64,000 nt of DNA. Origin: Streptomyces sp. NRRL F-525. GTDB lineage: Bacteria > Actinomycetota > Actinomycetes > Streptomycetales > Streptomycetaceae. A model generated the notes under the pieces. The model worked only from the letters and a program-made list of their open reading frames with translations. It had not been told where the DNA came from and searched no databases. Positions 25,138 to 33,064 of this stretch are shown here, piece after piece. Location of the stretch: NCBI RefSeq assembly GCF_000716605.1, contig NZ_JNXE01000058.1, forward strand, positions 1-64,000, written 5' to 3'. The stretch's first letter is position 1. Every line of letters begins with the position of its first letter. A program made the translations under genes and the position numbers.

Positions 25138-25144
25138 CGCCGTT

Positions 25145-25762
25145 CTACGTCGTCGGCCGGATGCCCAGCGCCGCCAGGCACATGACGATCGCCGCCTCCA
25201 CGCACTCGGCCGGGGTGCGGCCTGCCGGTGGGTCGAGGATCGCGCCGTGTATCTGGGCCTCGGCCGCCTGGACCAGGAGCAGGGCGGTCAGGGTGGGGTC
25301 GGGGGCGCCCAAGTCGAGGCGGCGGAGGTGGTGTTCCACCTCCGTGGCCATCTCGGTCTGGAATGCGCGGAGTTGGGCCGCCGCGGCGGCCGGGCGCGGG
25401 GCCTGGTCGTAGAGGAGCCGGTGCAAGTGCGGGTCTGTGTCGTGGAGTTGGGCCAGGGTCGAGTACAGGGTGCGGATCGTCTCTTCGGCTGGGGGCGCCG
25501 CCGCGCGCAGGTCCGCCATCGCCGCGTTCATGGCCGAGGCCAGCGCGTGCACGTGGCGCTCGCCCAACGCGTAGAGCAGCGCGTCCTTGTTCGGGAAGTA
25601 CTGGTAGAGCGAGCCGATCGACACCCCGGCCCGGTCCGCGATCTTGTTGGTGGTCGCGCCGGTGTAACCGAGGGCCTCGAAAAGCTGAGCAGCCGCTTCC
25701 AGGATCGCGTCGTAGGTCTCCTGGGACCGCTGCTGACGTGGGCGTTTGCGCGGTGTGGACAT
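25145..25762 (-). CDS. TetR-family transcriptional regulator
   Basis: 205 residues. The HTH is seen in ETYDAILEAAAQLFEALGYTGATTNKIADRAGVSIGSLYQYFPNKDALL, preceded by the basic arm STPRKRPRQQRS. The C-terminal ligand domain has an LLVQAAEAQIHGAI helix. It is divergent from the alpha/beta hydrolase gene and separated by 62 bp containing a perfect inverted repeat, so it should repress the hydrolase and itself. Confidence 0.92.
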   Translation of the reverse strand: MSTPRKRPRQQRSQETYDAILEAAAQLFEALGYTGATTNKIADRAGVSIGSLYQYFPNKDALLYALGERHVHALASAMNAAMADLRAAAPPAEETIRTLYSTLAQLHDTDPHLHRLLYDQAPRPAAAAAQLRAFQTEMATEVEHHLRRLDLGAPDPTLTALLLVQAAEAQIHGAILDPPAGRTPAECVEAAIVMCLAALGIRPTT

Positions 25763-25778
25763 GGGTGGATCCGGGGTC

Positions 25779-25816
25779 CAATGCGAGTTGTCAGAAGCTG
25801 AGGATTACTCGCATTG
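25779..25816. promoter_or_regulatory. TetR operator candidate, 10-bp inverted repeat
   Basis: CAATGCGAGT (25779-25788) and ACTCGCATTG (25807-25816) are exact reverse complements separated by 18 bp, in the only promoter space between tetR and the hydrolase. Confidence 0.75.
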
Positions 25817-25824
25817 TAGAAGGC

Positions 25825-26952
25825 ATGTTCACCTTCCCCGTGGAACCGGACGACCTGTTCGACGAGCGCACCCGGCAGTTCGTGGCGCTCGGGATCCCGC
25901 GCCCGGTCGTCGACCGCGCCCGGGCCCGGATCACCGACATGTGGGGGACGGGGGTGGGGAGTTGGGTCCCGGTGTGGTCGGCCGAGGCCGAGCGCGCCCA
26001 TGCCTCCGGCGACCCGCTGCTCGCCTCGCTGTGCTGGGGCGCGGCCCGTTTCCCGTGCCTGGCGACCGACGAACGGCGGGCCGCGCAAGAGCACCAACTC
26101 GCCGCGTACCTCGAAGCCGCGCCCGGCTTCCCGGTCCGTTTCCAGCGCGCTGTGCTGAACGTGCCCGAGCCCGTCCCCGTGCACTTCTTCCAACGACGGC
26201 GGGTGGCCCGCCCGGGCGTGATCGTCCTCTGCGGCGGCGTCGACACCTGGAAGATGGACCTGCACCGCCTGGCCGTGGCCACCGCCCGCGCCACCGGCCT
26301 CCTCGTCGCCGCCGTGGACATGCCCGGCACCGGCGAATCCACGGTCCCGCTCGCCCCCGACGCCGACCGCGTCCTCGTCGGCCTCATCGCCCAACTCCGG
26401 CGCGCCTACGGCCAACCCGTCGGTTTCTACGGCGTCAGCTTCGGCGCGCACTGGGCGGCCAAGCTGGCCCTCGCCGGCCACGTGGACGCGGCGGTCGACC
26501 TGGGCGGCCCGACCGGCCTGACCGACGAACCCATCGACCTGCTCAACCTGCCGCACGGCATGCCGGGGATCGTCGGCAACGCGCTGCACTTGGATGCCCT
26601 CCCCGACGAGGCCGGGATCGCCGACCTGCTCGCCAGTTTCTCCCTGCGCGAGCAGGGTCTCCTCGACAAGGCCGGTGCCGGTGGCTCGCCGCTGCTGGCG
26701 GTCAACGGGGCCGACGACGTCTACGTCCCGCTCGGCGACACCGTAGGACTCGCCGGGCGGCCGGAGACGACCGTGTGGGTGATCAAGAACGCCAGCCACT
26801 GCGCCCCCGAACGGTCACCCCAGGTCAACCTCGCCCTGTGGGGCTGGCTGGCCGCGCGCCTGGCGCCGCCGGGCCGCCCGCTGCCACGCCTCGCCGAGGT
26901 CGCGGCACGGCAGCCGCTACGGCCGTATCTCGACGGGCGCGCCACGGGCTGA
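25825..26952 (+). CDS. Alpha/beta hydrolase, FrsA-like esterase type
   Basis: 375 residues from ATG 25825, chosen because it lies just past the divergent operator. A helical N-terminal cap (about 1-110) precedes an alpha/beta hydrolase core. The nucleophile is Ser in YGVSFGAHW, the acid is Asp in NGADDVYVP and the base His is in NASHCAPERSP. The GVDTWKMDLHRLA and DMPGTGES segments match FrsA/DUF1100-type esterases and C-C hydrolases. Its regulator is the divergent TetR, suggesting a ligand-induced detoxification or catabolic esterase. Confidence 0.85.
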   Translation: MFTFPVEPDDLFDERTRQFVALGIPRPVVDRARARITDMWGTGVGSWVPVWSAEAERAHASGDPLLASLCWGAARFPCLATDERRAAQEHQLAAYLEAAPGFPVRFQRAVLNVPEPVPVHFFQRRRVARPGVIVLCGGVDTWKMDLHRLAVATARATGLLVAAVDMPGTGESTVPLAPDADRVLVGLIAQLRRAYGQPVGFYGVSFGAHWAAKLALAGHVDAAVDLGGPTGLTDEPIDLLNLPHGMPGIVGNALHLDALPDEAGIADLLASFSLREQGLLDKAGAGGSPLLAVNGADDVYVPLGDTVGLAGRPETTVWVIKNASHCAPERSPQVNLALWGWLAARLAPPGRPLPRLAEVAARQPLRPYLDGRATG

Positions 26953-26971
26953 CGGGTGTTCCCCGGGCTGG

Positions 26972-27976
26972 CTAGGGAGCGAGCCGGCGTTCCGCCGAGA
27001 CGGAGTACGCGTGGCGGCGGAACGCCAGCATCTTGTCGTCGGAGGCTTCGACGCCGGGGGCGAGGCGGGTCGGGTCGAAGACCTGGTGCTGCCAGTGGTC
27101 CTCGCGGGGCGAGCGGGCCGTCACGTGGAGGTGGCCGGCCGGGATCAGGGGGCGGTGTTCCGGCCATGCCTGGGAGGGGTCGTGGGTCGGGTCGTTCGGC
27201 TCGGCGAGCTGGTACACCACGGTGAAGGTGACGGGCCCGGATTCGAGGCGGGAGTCGAGGTCGCCGATGAGGAAGTCGGGGGCGAGGGTCGCGGCGTACG
27301 CGGGATCGATCTCGACCTCGCCGAGTTGGGGCACGAGCCGGTAGCGGAAGGGGCGCCGTACGCCCGACTCGTCGACGAGGACGAAGGCGTGCAGCCCGTC
27401 GTAGCGCGTGGTGGCGAAACTGGCGGGTGCCTGCTGCCCGGCGAAGGACTTCAACGCGCCCCGGCTTTCCGGGTGTTGGGCCAGCACGGTCGCGAACTTC
27501 CCGGCGGCGGCGAGCTTTCCCTTGGCCCGGTCGGCGAACCCGCCCTCCGTGCCCGCCATGCCCAACGCCTCGACGAGTTCGATGAACCCCTCGGGATTGT
27601 GGCTGGGGAAGACCCGGAAGTTGGCGGCGACGAGGTCCATCACGGCCTCGGCGTCATCGCTACTGCCGTCCCCCTCAAGGAACTTGACCGCCATCCCGCG
27701 TACGCCCCGTGCCCGGTCGTCGGCGGCGAAGTTGCCGGAGCCGTTCGAGAACCGGATCACTGCGTCGGCTTCGGCGGTGAGACAGGCGGCGGTCGTCCAC
27801 TGCGCGATCCGCCCGGTGGGCACGAACCGTGCGTCGTACACGGCCCCGCGGGCATGCAGGCGGCGGTCGTGCGGACGCGGATGCGCGGCGGCCTCGATCC
27901 GGTCGACGGCCTGGACCGCGGTCATTCCGTCCTCGGTGACCGAGGAGTCCTGGGGTTCCTGGGGTGACTGTGCCAT
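26972..27976 (-). CDS. Small catalase-family heme peroxidase (SrpA type)
   Basis: 334 residues, much shorter than monofunctional catalases (about 480 or more). The distal His is in RLHARGAVYDARF, the RFSNGSGNFAADDRARGVRGMAVKF stretch is the conserved heme-face segment, and the proximal Tyr region would be FATTRYDGLHAF or nearby. No signal peptide is visible, so it is cytoplasmic. Members act as organic-peroxide-dependent peroxidases or weak catalases. It stands between the hydrolase and a membrane protein gene, probably as a single unit. Confidence 0.88.
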   Translation of the reverse strand: MAQSPQEPQDSSVTEDGMTAVQAVDRIEAAAHPRPHDRRLHARGAVYDARFVPTGRIAQWTTAACLTAEADAVIRFSNGSGNFAADDRARGVRGMAVKFLEGDGSSDDAEAVMDLVAANFRVFPSHNPEGFIELVEALGMAGTEGGFADRAKGKLAAAGKFATVLAQHPESRGALKSFAGQQAPASFATTRYDGLHAFVLVDESGVRRPFRYRLVPQLGEVEIDPAYAATLAPDFLIGDLDSRLESGPVTFTVVYQLAEPNDPTHDPSQAWPEHRPLIPAGHLHVTARSPREDHWQHQVFDPTRLAPGVEASDDKMLAFRRHAYSVSAERRLAP

Positions 27977-28032
27977 GGCGGCATCATGGCATCAGCGGTC
28001 GTCGTGTTCCCGGCGGTGGGTCGAACACGCGG

Positions 28033-29172
28033 TCACCGGAGGGACGGGTGCGACGTCTCGCGTACGGTCCACGGTTCCTGGTCCACGCCCACGCCGTCCA
28101 TCGTCATCCCCGCGAAGAGCCCTACGGCCCCCGAGGCCACGCCCAGCAGCATGCCGGCCCAGTGCGGGACGGCACCCAGCAGGAACGGTACGGCGAGGAG
28201 GGCGCCGACCGCCGCGACGCGCAGGTGGGAGGCGTGCACCTTCGGGAAGTACCGGGACGGGCGGGGAAGCGGTTCGACGGCGAGCGCGGTGTCGGTCCGG
28301 CACAGCGGCGCGGCACCGTCGCGCAGGTATCCCGCGTAGTCGTCCTGCGGTGTCACGCCCCAGACCACGTGGCCGGAGTCCGAGACGAAGGCGGCGGAGA
28401 CCGTGCGCTCCTCGCTCGTGCGCGCGATGTTCCGCCACCGGGTGGGCCAGCACAACCAACCGCTGTGGCCTGCGAGTTGGGCGGCGGCCTGGGCCAGGTG
28501 CTTGTCGCCGACGGTGATGCGAAGGTTGTGTCCGGGCATGGCCTGGAGTCGGATGGGTCGTCGGCTGTCGGTCTCGTTCTCCCGCGCCAACTCGACGTAG
28601 TAGGCGCTGGTTGTCGCGGTCTGGCCGCTGCCGTTTCGGGTCGGGTACCGGTAGGACTCCTTCACCGGCGTGCGGAACCGGACGCGAATCGCGTGGACGC
28701 CGCCGGCGGCAGCATCTTCCCTGAGCACGCGCTGCGCCGGGCCGAGCTGGCTCTTGAGCAGGGCGAGGACGAACAAGGAGAACACCGCACCGAAAAGCCA
28801 CGAGACCGCGACGTACAGGTTGAACAGGGACGGGTCAACGCCCTTCCCCGCAGCGGAACTCGCCCCCGCGCACGGTGCCCAGACGACGAGGAAGGCGGCG
28901 AGGAAGAATCCCCAGTCACGGCGCACCGTTCCCAGCTTGCCGGGGATCGTCTCCCGCGGTGGCGCGGTCACCTGCAACGGCTCCACGAGAGGCGCCGACC
29001 GACTGGCCAGCACCCATCCCAGGCTGAACAGCGCGGCCAGGGCAAGCGGCATGAGAACGTGCAGACGCGGGGCGTCAGTTGGCGGCAGTGAGGTCGCCGC
29101 CCAGGCTGTGGCCGCCGACAACAGCGCCGCCCCGCCCAGCGTTCTGGCGAGCGGCGTGGAAACGTGCGACAT
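28033..29172 (-). CDS. Hypothetical membrane protein
   Basis: 379 residues; the family is not recognised. Hydrophobic helices are seen at about 8-28, 38-56, 88-108, 120-142, and near 325-362. The middle (150-320) is a soluble domain with strands such as VHAIRVRFRTPVKESYRYPT and AYYVELARENE. The layout resembles actinobacterial membrane proteins with a DUF3592-like or PH-like core, but I cannot assign one. The gene starts 124 bp from the divergent lipoprotein gene. Confidence 0.7.
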   Translation of the reverse strand: MSHVSTPLARTLGGAALLSAATAWAATSLPPTDAPRLHVLMPLALAALFSLGWVLASRSAPLVEPLQVTAPPRETIPGKLGTVRRDWGFFLAAFLVVWAPCAGASSAAGKGVDPSLFNLYVAVSWLFGAVFSLFVLALLKSQLGPAQRVLREDAAAGGVHAIRVRFRTPVKESYRYPTRNGSGQTATTSAYYVELARENETDSRRPIRLQAMPGHNLRITVGDKHLAQAAAQLAGHSGWLCWPTRWRNIARTSEERTVSAAFVSDSGHVVWGVTPQDDYAGYLRDGAAPLCRTDTALAVEPLPRPSRYFPKVHASHLRVAAVGALLAVPFLLGAVPHWAGMLLGVASGAVGLFAGMTMDGVGVDQEPWTVRETSHPSLR

Positions 29173-29296
29173 GTGATCTCCCCCCGGACCATGTGATGCG
29201 GGGATCTTACGTGCCGCTCGCGTTTGACTTTACTTTCTCTTTGCTATTGGCTGCGGGTTCGACCGACCTTCACGATCATGATCCGGGGGGATCCTC

Positions 29297-29716
29297 ATGA
29301 CCCGCGCCATCCGCGCCACCCGCACTGCCGTCTGCGCCGCCGCTGTCACCGGCCTTGCGCTGGGCCTGAGTTCGTGTTCCGAGGCGGTCGACCAGGTCGA
29401 CAAGGCCGTGAACGAGACGTACGTCGTCACCTACGAGGTCACGGGCAAGAACGTCGACTCGATCGGCTTCCACGGCGGAGGTGGCAAGGCGATGGACCCC
29501 AAGGTCGAGACGGTGACCAACCCCAAGTTGCCCTGGACCAAGACGGTCACCCTGCGCGGCATCATGCCCGCGGCGGTCATGCCGGTCGCCGCGGACATCG
29601 AGGGCGCGGAGGTCGAGTGCCGGATCACTTACAAGGGCAAGGTGCTTGAGGAACAGAGCGCCGGTGGGCTGGCGACCGCCGGCGGTTGCATCGCGGAGTC
29701 CCCGATCACAGGGTGA
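29297..29716 (+). CDS. MmpS-like small lipoprotein
   Basis: 139 residues with GGGGG before the ATG. The signal ends in the lipobox LGLSSC. The mature domain has the MmpS-family pattern TYVVTYEVTGKNVDSIGFHGG, LPWTKTVTLRG and EVECRITYKGKVLEE, ending with a Cys (GGCIAES). MmpS proteins are periplasmic partners of MmpL lipid exporters in mycobacteria; in Streptomyces many occur alone, as here. Its last 11 bp overlap the stop of the convergent DUF397 gene, and its tail is included in a tandem duplication. Confidence 0.75.
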   Translation: MTRAIRATRTAVCAAAVTGLALGLSSCSEAVDQVDKAVNETYVVTYEVTGKNVDSIGFHGGGGKAMDPKVETVTNPKLPWTKTVTLRGIMPAAVMPVAADIEGAEVECRITYKGKVLEEQSAGGLATAGGCIAESPITG

Positions 29717-30074
29717 CGAGGAATTCCGTCCAGGTGGCGGGGGTGAGGGCGAGTTGGGGGCCCTGGGTGTGCTTGGAGTCGCGGATGTGGATGGTGGTGG
29801 GGCCGGTGGCCATCTCGACGCAGTTGTCACCGGAGCCGCTGCTGTAGCTGCTCTTGAACCAGGCCAGTTCAGTGGTGCTCATGGCGGAGCCCCCGATCAC
29901 AGGGTGACGATGAACTTGGTCCAGGTGGTGGGGGAGAGGGCGAGTTGCGGGCCCTGGGTGTTCTTCGAGTCGCGGATGTGGATGGTGGAAGGGCAGGAGG
30001 CGATCTCGACGCAGTCGCCGTCACCGCTGCTGCTGTAGCTCGACTTGTGCCAGGAGAGGGCGACTTCTACGCAG
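29693..30074. repeat. Tandem duplication, about 190 bp, creating two DUF397 genes
   Basis: The sequence from GCGGAG at 29693 recurs from GCGGAG at 29884 with a constant offset of 191 bp. It covers the last codons of the MmpS-like gene (CCCGATCACAGGGTGA in both copies) and one DUF397 coding region. Confidence 0.8.
29706..29882 (-). CDS. DUF397 small protein, second copy
   Basis: 58 residues from ATG 29882, beginning MSTTELAWFKSSYSSGSGD. The single DUF397 core (W-K-SSYS, GDNCVEMA, IHIRDSK, LALTPATWTEFL) is complete. DUF397 proteins are the small partners of WhiJ-like XRE regulators that control Streptomyces development. It follows the first DUF397 gene with a 14-bp gap and is a near copy of its C-terminal part. 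Confidence 0.87.
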   Translation of the reverse strand: MSTTELAWFKSSYSSGSGDNCVEMATGPTTIHIRDSKHTQGPQLALTPATWTEFLVTL

Positions 30075-30133
30075 TCGCCATCGCCGCCGCTGCTGTAGCT
30101 GCTCTTGAACCAGGCCAGTTCGGACGTGCTCAT
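29897..30133 (-). CDS. DUF397 small protein with a doubled N-terminal motif
   Basis: 78 residues from ATG 30133, overlapping the XRE stop by 4 nt. It contains the FKSSYSSGGDGDCVEVA block and then HKSSYSSSGDGDCVEIA before the normal IHIRDSKNTQGPQLALSP end, so the N-terminal motif is duplicated within the protein. The usual length is about 60 residues. The partner should be the coupled XRE regulator. Confidence 0.87.
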   Translation of the reverse strand: MSTSELAWFKSSYSSGGDGDCVEVALSWHKSSYSSSGDGDCVEIASCPSTIHIRDSKNTQGPQLALSPTTWTKFIVTL

Positions 30134-30954
30134 AGCGCTCCTCGTATCCGTTCCAACAGGCTCATGGACTCCTCCGAGGTGAGAGCCTGTGAACGCATCC
30201 TGGCATACCGCTGTTGGAGCACGCTTACTTCTTTGGACTCGGAGATCAGCAGACCGCCCCGCTGCCCCTCGCAATAGGCGAACCATGTGTTGTTGGGGGT
30301 CTCCAGCAACTGCATGGGACCGTCCAACCCGGCATGGCTCTCTCGTAGTTGCGGCATGATCTGGATCTCGACGTTCCTGAACCGGGCGACCTTGAGCACG
30401 TGGTCGATGAGCTTCCGGGTGACCTCAAGCCCGCCGGTACGCCGCAAGAACAGCCCCTCCTCCAGGATGAAGCTGAACGCTGTGTTCGGCCGCTCCGTCA
30501 GCAACTCCTGCCTCTTCGCCCGCTCTACCCACTGAGCCTCGATCTGCGCGTCGTCCAGTGGAGGCAGCTGTCCGAGGAACAGCGTTCGTGCGAACTCCTC
30601 GGTCTGCAACAACCCGGGAATCGTCCGGCATTCGTACGTGTACAGCGTGATCGCCGTCTTCTCTTTCAGCGCCCACTGCCGGAACCAAGCCGCCAACCCA
30701 GGCCGCCGCTCCAGGTGTTCCGCACCTCGCCGTACCGCCCCGGTGTTGCCCAACACCGGTTCTGACCGGTCCACGAACTGCGTGTCCGGCATCCGCCTCC
30801 CCAACTCCACCGACTCCACGGTGTGTTTGGAGTACCCGATCTGCCTGCCGAACGCCTCCCGGCTCAGCCCCGCATGCTCCCGTAAGGCCTGCAACATCGC
30901 CCCGAACGTTCGCAGGCTGTCGGACACTTCGGGCTCGCTGCTGCCCTCGACCAT
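30130..30954 (-). CDS. XRE-family regulator with DUF5753 domain (WhiJ-like)
   Basis: 274 residues from ATG 30954; GGGAGG lies upstream, and GTG 30960 is an alternative. The HTH is LRTFGAMLQALREHAGLSREAFGRQIGYSKHTVESVELGRRMP. From about residue 90 the DUF5753 domain follows (YECRTIPGLLQTEEFARTLF, ILEEGLFLRRTGG, IQIMPQLRESHAGLDGPM). Such proteins pair with DUF397 partners and often with RsbW-like ATPases in developmental or antibiotic-control loci, which is exactly the arrangement here. It is coupled to two DUF397 genes and divergent from the ATPase. Confidence 0.92.
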   Translation of the reverse strand: MVEGSSEPEVSDSLRTFGAMLQALREHAGLSREAFGRQIGYSKHTVESVELGRRMPDTQFVDRSEPVLGNTGAVRRGAEHLERRPGLAAWFRQWALKEKTAITLYTYECRTIPGLLQTEEFARTLFLGQLPPLDDAQIEAQWVERAKRQELLTERPNTAFSFILEEGLFLRRTGGLEVTRKLIDHVLKVARFRNVEIQIMPQLRESHAGLDGPMQLLETPNNTWFAYCEGQRGGLLISESKEVSVLQQRYARMRSQALTSEESMSLLERIRGAL

Positions 30955-31084
30955 GGTCACCCACCTCCCGCGGACATGGTTACGGAACGTAGCGCGTACT
31001 GTCCAGCGTGTGACCCCGTACGCTGCCGCAGCGTACGGGCCGAGGTGCTGGTGAACTACCCTCCCCGAACGCCACATTGGGCCC

Positions 31085-31648
31085 ATGACCACCCAACCCC
31101 CCGTCACCGTACGTACGTTCGCCCAGCGCCTCAGCCCCACCCCTCGCGGCGCCCGCCTCGCCCGGCACCTCGCCCTGCACCAACTCCACGCCTGGGGCAT
31201 CCCGCACGGCAGCGACGCCTCCGACACCGCCGCCGTGATCGTCGCCGAACTCGCCGCCAACGCCGTCACCCACGGCCGCGTACCGGGGCGGGACTTCGAA
31301 CTCCGGCTCTCCCTCGTCACGGGAAGCGTCCGCATCGAGGTCACCGACACCCGTACCGGACCGCGTCCGCCCGCACCCGGGGCCGTAGAACAGCCAGATC
31401 TCCTCGACGAGAACGGGCGCGGGCTCGTGCTCGTCGAGGCGCTCGCGGACCGGTGGGAGGTGGTGGAACGGGTGCCGCCGCCGGGCAAGACCGTAAGGGT
31501 GGAAATCGACCTGCCCAGGTGGTTGGCACTGGTCAGGGCGCTGGACGGGGCTTCAGGTTCGGTTCAGGTTGGTGCGGGAGGTTGGCCGGTATGCACGGAC
31601 ACCGCCCCCGCACCCCCGAAGCCGACCGCAGCCGCCGCTGGTTCATGA
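31085..31648 (+). CDS. RsbW-like ATP-binding protein (HATPase_c anti-sigma type)
   Basis: 187 residues. The GHKL fold motifs are visible: N box VAELAANAVTHG, G1 EVTDTRTGPRP and G2 ENGRGLVLVEALADRWEV. A low-complexity Pro/Ala tail follows. These stand-alone kinases bind anti-sigma antagonists or sigma factors in Streptomyces. The gene is divergent from the WhiJ-like XRE gene, a common pairing. Its 3' end overlaps the DUF3500 gene start by 58 bp in another frame. Confidence 0.9.
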   Translation: MTTQPPVTVRTFAQRLSPTPRGARLARHLALHQLHAWGIPHGSDASDTAAVIVAELAANAVTHGRVPGRDFELRLSLVTGSVRIEVTDTRTGPRPPAPGAVEQPDLLDENGRGLVLVEALADRWEVVERVPPPGKTVRVEIDLPRWLALVRALDGASGSVQVGAGGWPVCTDTAPAPPKPTAAAAGS

Positions 31649-32955
31649 ACAGCGCGCTGCTCGCCGGCGGAGTCGCCGCCGTCGCGACCATGACCGGCTG
31701 CTCGTCGGACGCCTCCGACACGGCCACCGCGTCCTCGTCCTCCGGCGCCCCGAACGGCGCCCCCTCGGGCGGCCCGGGCGGCGGTATGCCCACCGGCGCG
31801 ATGCCTTCCGGCGGGCCCGGGGGAGGGGGCGGCAGCGGGATGGGTCCCGGGCAGAGTGAGGTCAAGTACGCCGATTTCAAAGGCGTTTCGACCAACGGCA
31901 CGATCACCGACGGGCTCTACTCGATCCACGCCACCGACGTGTCGACGGACGGGATCGTCAAGGCCGCGCAGGCGTTTCTCGACGGGCTCAGCGCCAAGGA
32001 ACGCAAGTCCTGCACGTTCGACGTCGACAACGACGAGTGGCTGGCCTGGAGCAACGTCGACGGGTACCAGCGCAAGGGCGTCCGCATGGGCGACATCACC
32101 GCCACCCAGCGCAACCTCGGTTACGCGCTGCTCGGCGCCGCCCTCTCCGCCGACGGGCTCACCCAGACCCGCAACATCATGAAGCTGAACGCCTTCCTCG
32201 GCGACTACAGCGGCGGCAACCGGGACACGCTCACCGAGGGCGCGTACTTCTTCACCTTCATGGGCACGCCGTCCACGACCAAGCCGTGGGGCTTCCAGTA
32301 CGAGGGCCACCACGTGGCCATCAACTACTTCGTGCTCGGCGACCAGGTCGTGATGACCCCGACCTTCATGGGGTCCGAACCGACCTCCGCCACCTACAAG
32401 GGCGAGAAGATCACCCTCTTCAAGACGGAGACCAAGGCGGGCCTCACCCTCCTCCGCTCCCTCACCGCCGCCCAGCGCGCCAAGGTGATCTCCAGCACCA
32501 AGAAGTCCGGCGACGACATGAAGGCGGGCGCCGGACAGGACAACGCCAAGCTCGCCTACCAGGGGCTGGTGGCAAAGGAGTTCAGCAGCGCCCAGAAGCA
32601 GAACCTCCTCGACCTCGTGCGCGTCTACGTCGGCAACATGAACGACGGCCACGCCGAAGTGAAGATGTCGGAGGTCGAGGACCACCTCGACTCGACCTAC
32701 TTCTACTGGATGGGCGAGACGAAGGACTCCTCCGCCTTCTACTACCGCGTGCACAGCCCGGTCGTCCTCATCGAGTACGACGCCCAGTCGCCGCTCGCCT
32801 ACGGCACGAAGAGCAGCAACGCGAGCCCGGGTGGCGGTATGGGCGGGCCCAACGGCACCCCCACCCAGCAGCACATCCACACCATCATCCGCACCCCCAA
32901 CGGGGGCGACTACGGCGTGGATCTGCTCAAGCTGCACTTGGACAACGACCACTGA
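31591..32955 (+). CDS. DUF3500 family exported lipoprotein (Tat)
   Basis: 454 residues from ATG 31591, which keeps the twin-arginine motif (SRRWFMNSALLAGG) and the lipobox (TMTGC); a start at 31645 would lose it. A Gly/Pro/Met-rich linker (about 60-95) precedes the DUF3500 domain: AFLDGLSAKERKSCTFDVDNDEWLAWSN, GVRMGDITATQRNLGYALLG, YFFTFMGTPSTTKPWGFQYEGHH and VVMTPTFMGSEP. Function is unknown. The conserved EGHH and the C-terminal HIHTIIRTPNGGDYG are potential metal sites. It overlaps the ATPase gene, so they are probably co-transcribed. Confidence 0.9.
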   Translation: MHGHRPRTPEADRSRRWFMNSALLAGGVAAVATMTGCSSDASDTATASSSSGAPNGAPSGGPGGGMPTGAMPSGGPGGGGGSGMGPGQSEVKYADFKGVSTNGTITDGLYSIHATDVSTDGIVKAAQAFLDGLSAKERKSCTFDVDNDEWLAWSNVDGYQRKGVRMGDITATQRNLGYALLGAALSADGLTQTRNIMKLNAFLGDYSGGNRDTLTEGAYFFTFMGTPSTTKPWGFQYEGHHVAINYFVLGDQVVMTPTFMGSEPTSATYKGEKITLFKTETKAGLTLLRSLTAAQRAKVISSTKKSGDDMKAGAGQDNAKLAYQGLVAKEFSSAQKQNLLDLVRVYVGNMNDGHAEVKMSEVEDHLDSTYFYWMGETKDSSAFYYRVHSPVVLIEYDAQSPLAYGTKSSNASPGGGMGGPNGTPTQQHIHTIIRTPNGGDYGVDLLKLHLDNDH

Positions 32956-33064
32956 CATATGCCCAGTTGGCCCTTATGGGCTAAGAAGCCGCTTTCGATT
33001 CCTCATCACCCTGATCTGGCTGATATGAAACCCCTTGGCCGAAAAAGCAAGATCAGGGGTGGAT

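Noticed and set aside
25228..25824. N-terminal extension of the alpha/beta hydrolase
   Set aside because: It would be antisense to tetR and run through the operator; homology begins at ATG 25825.
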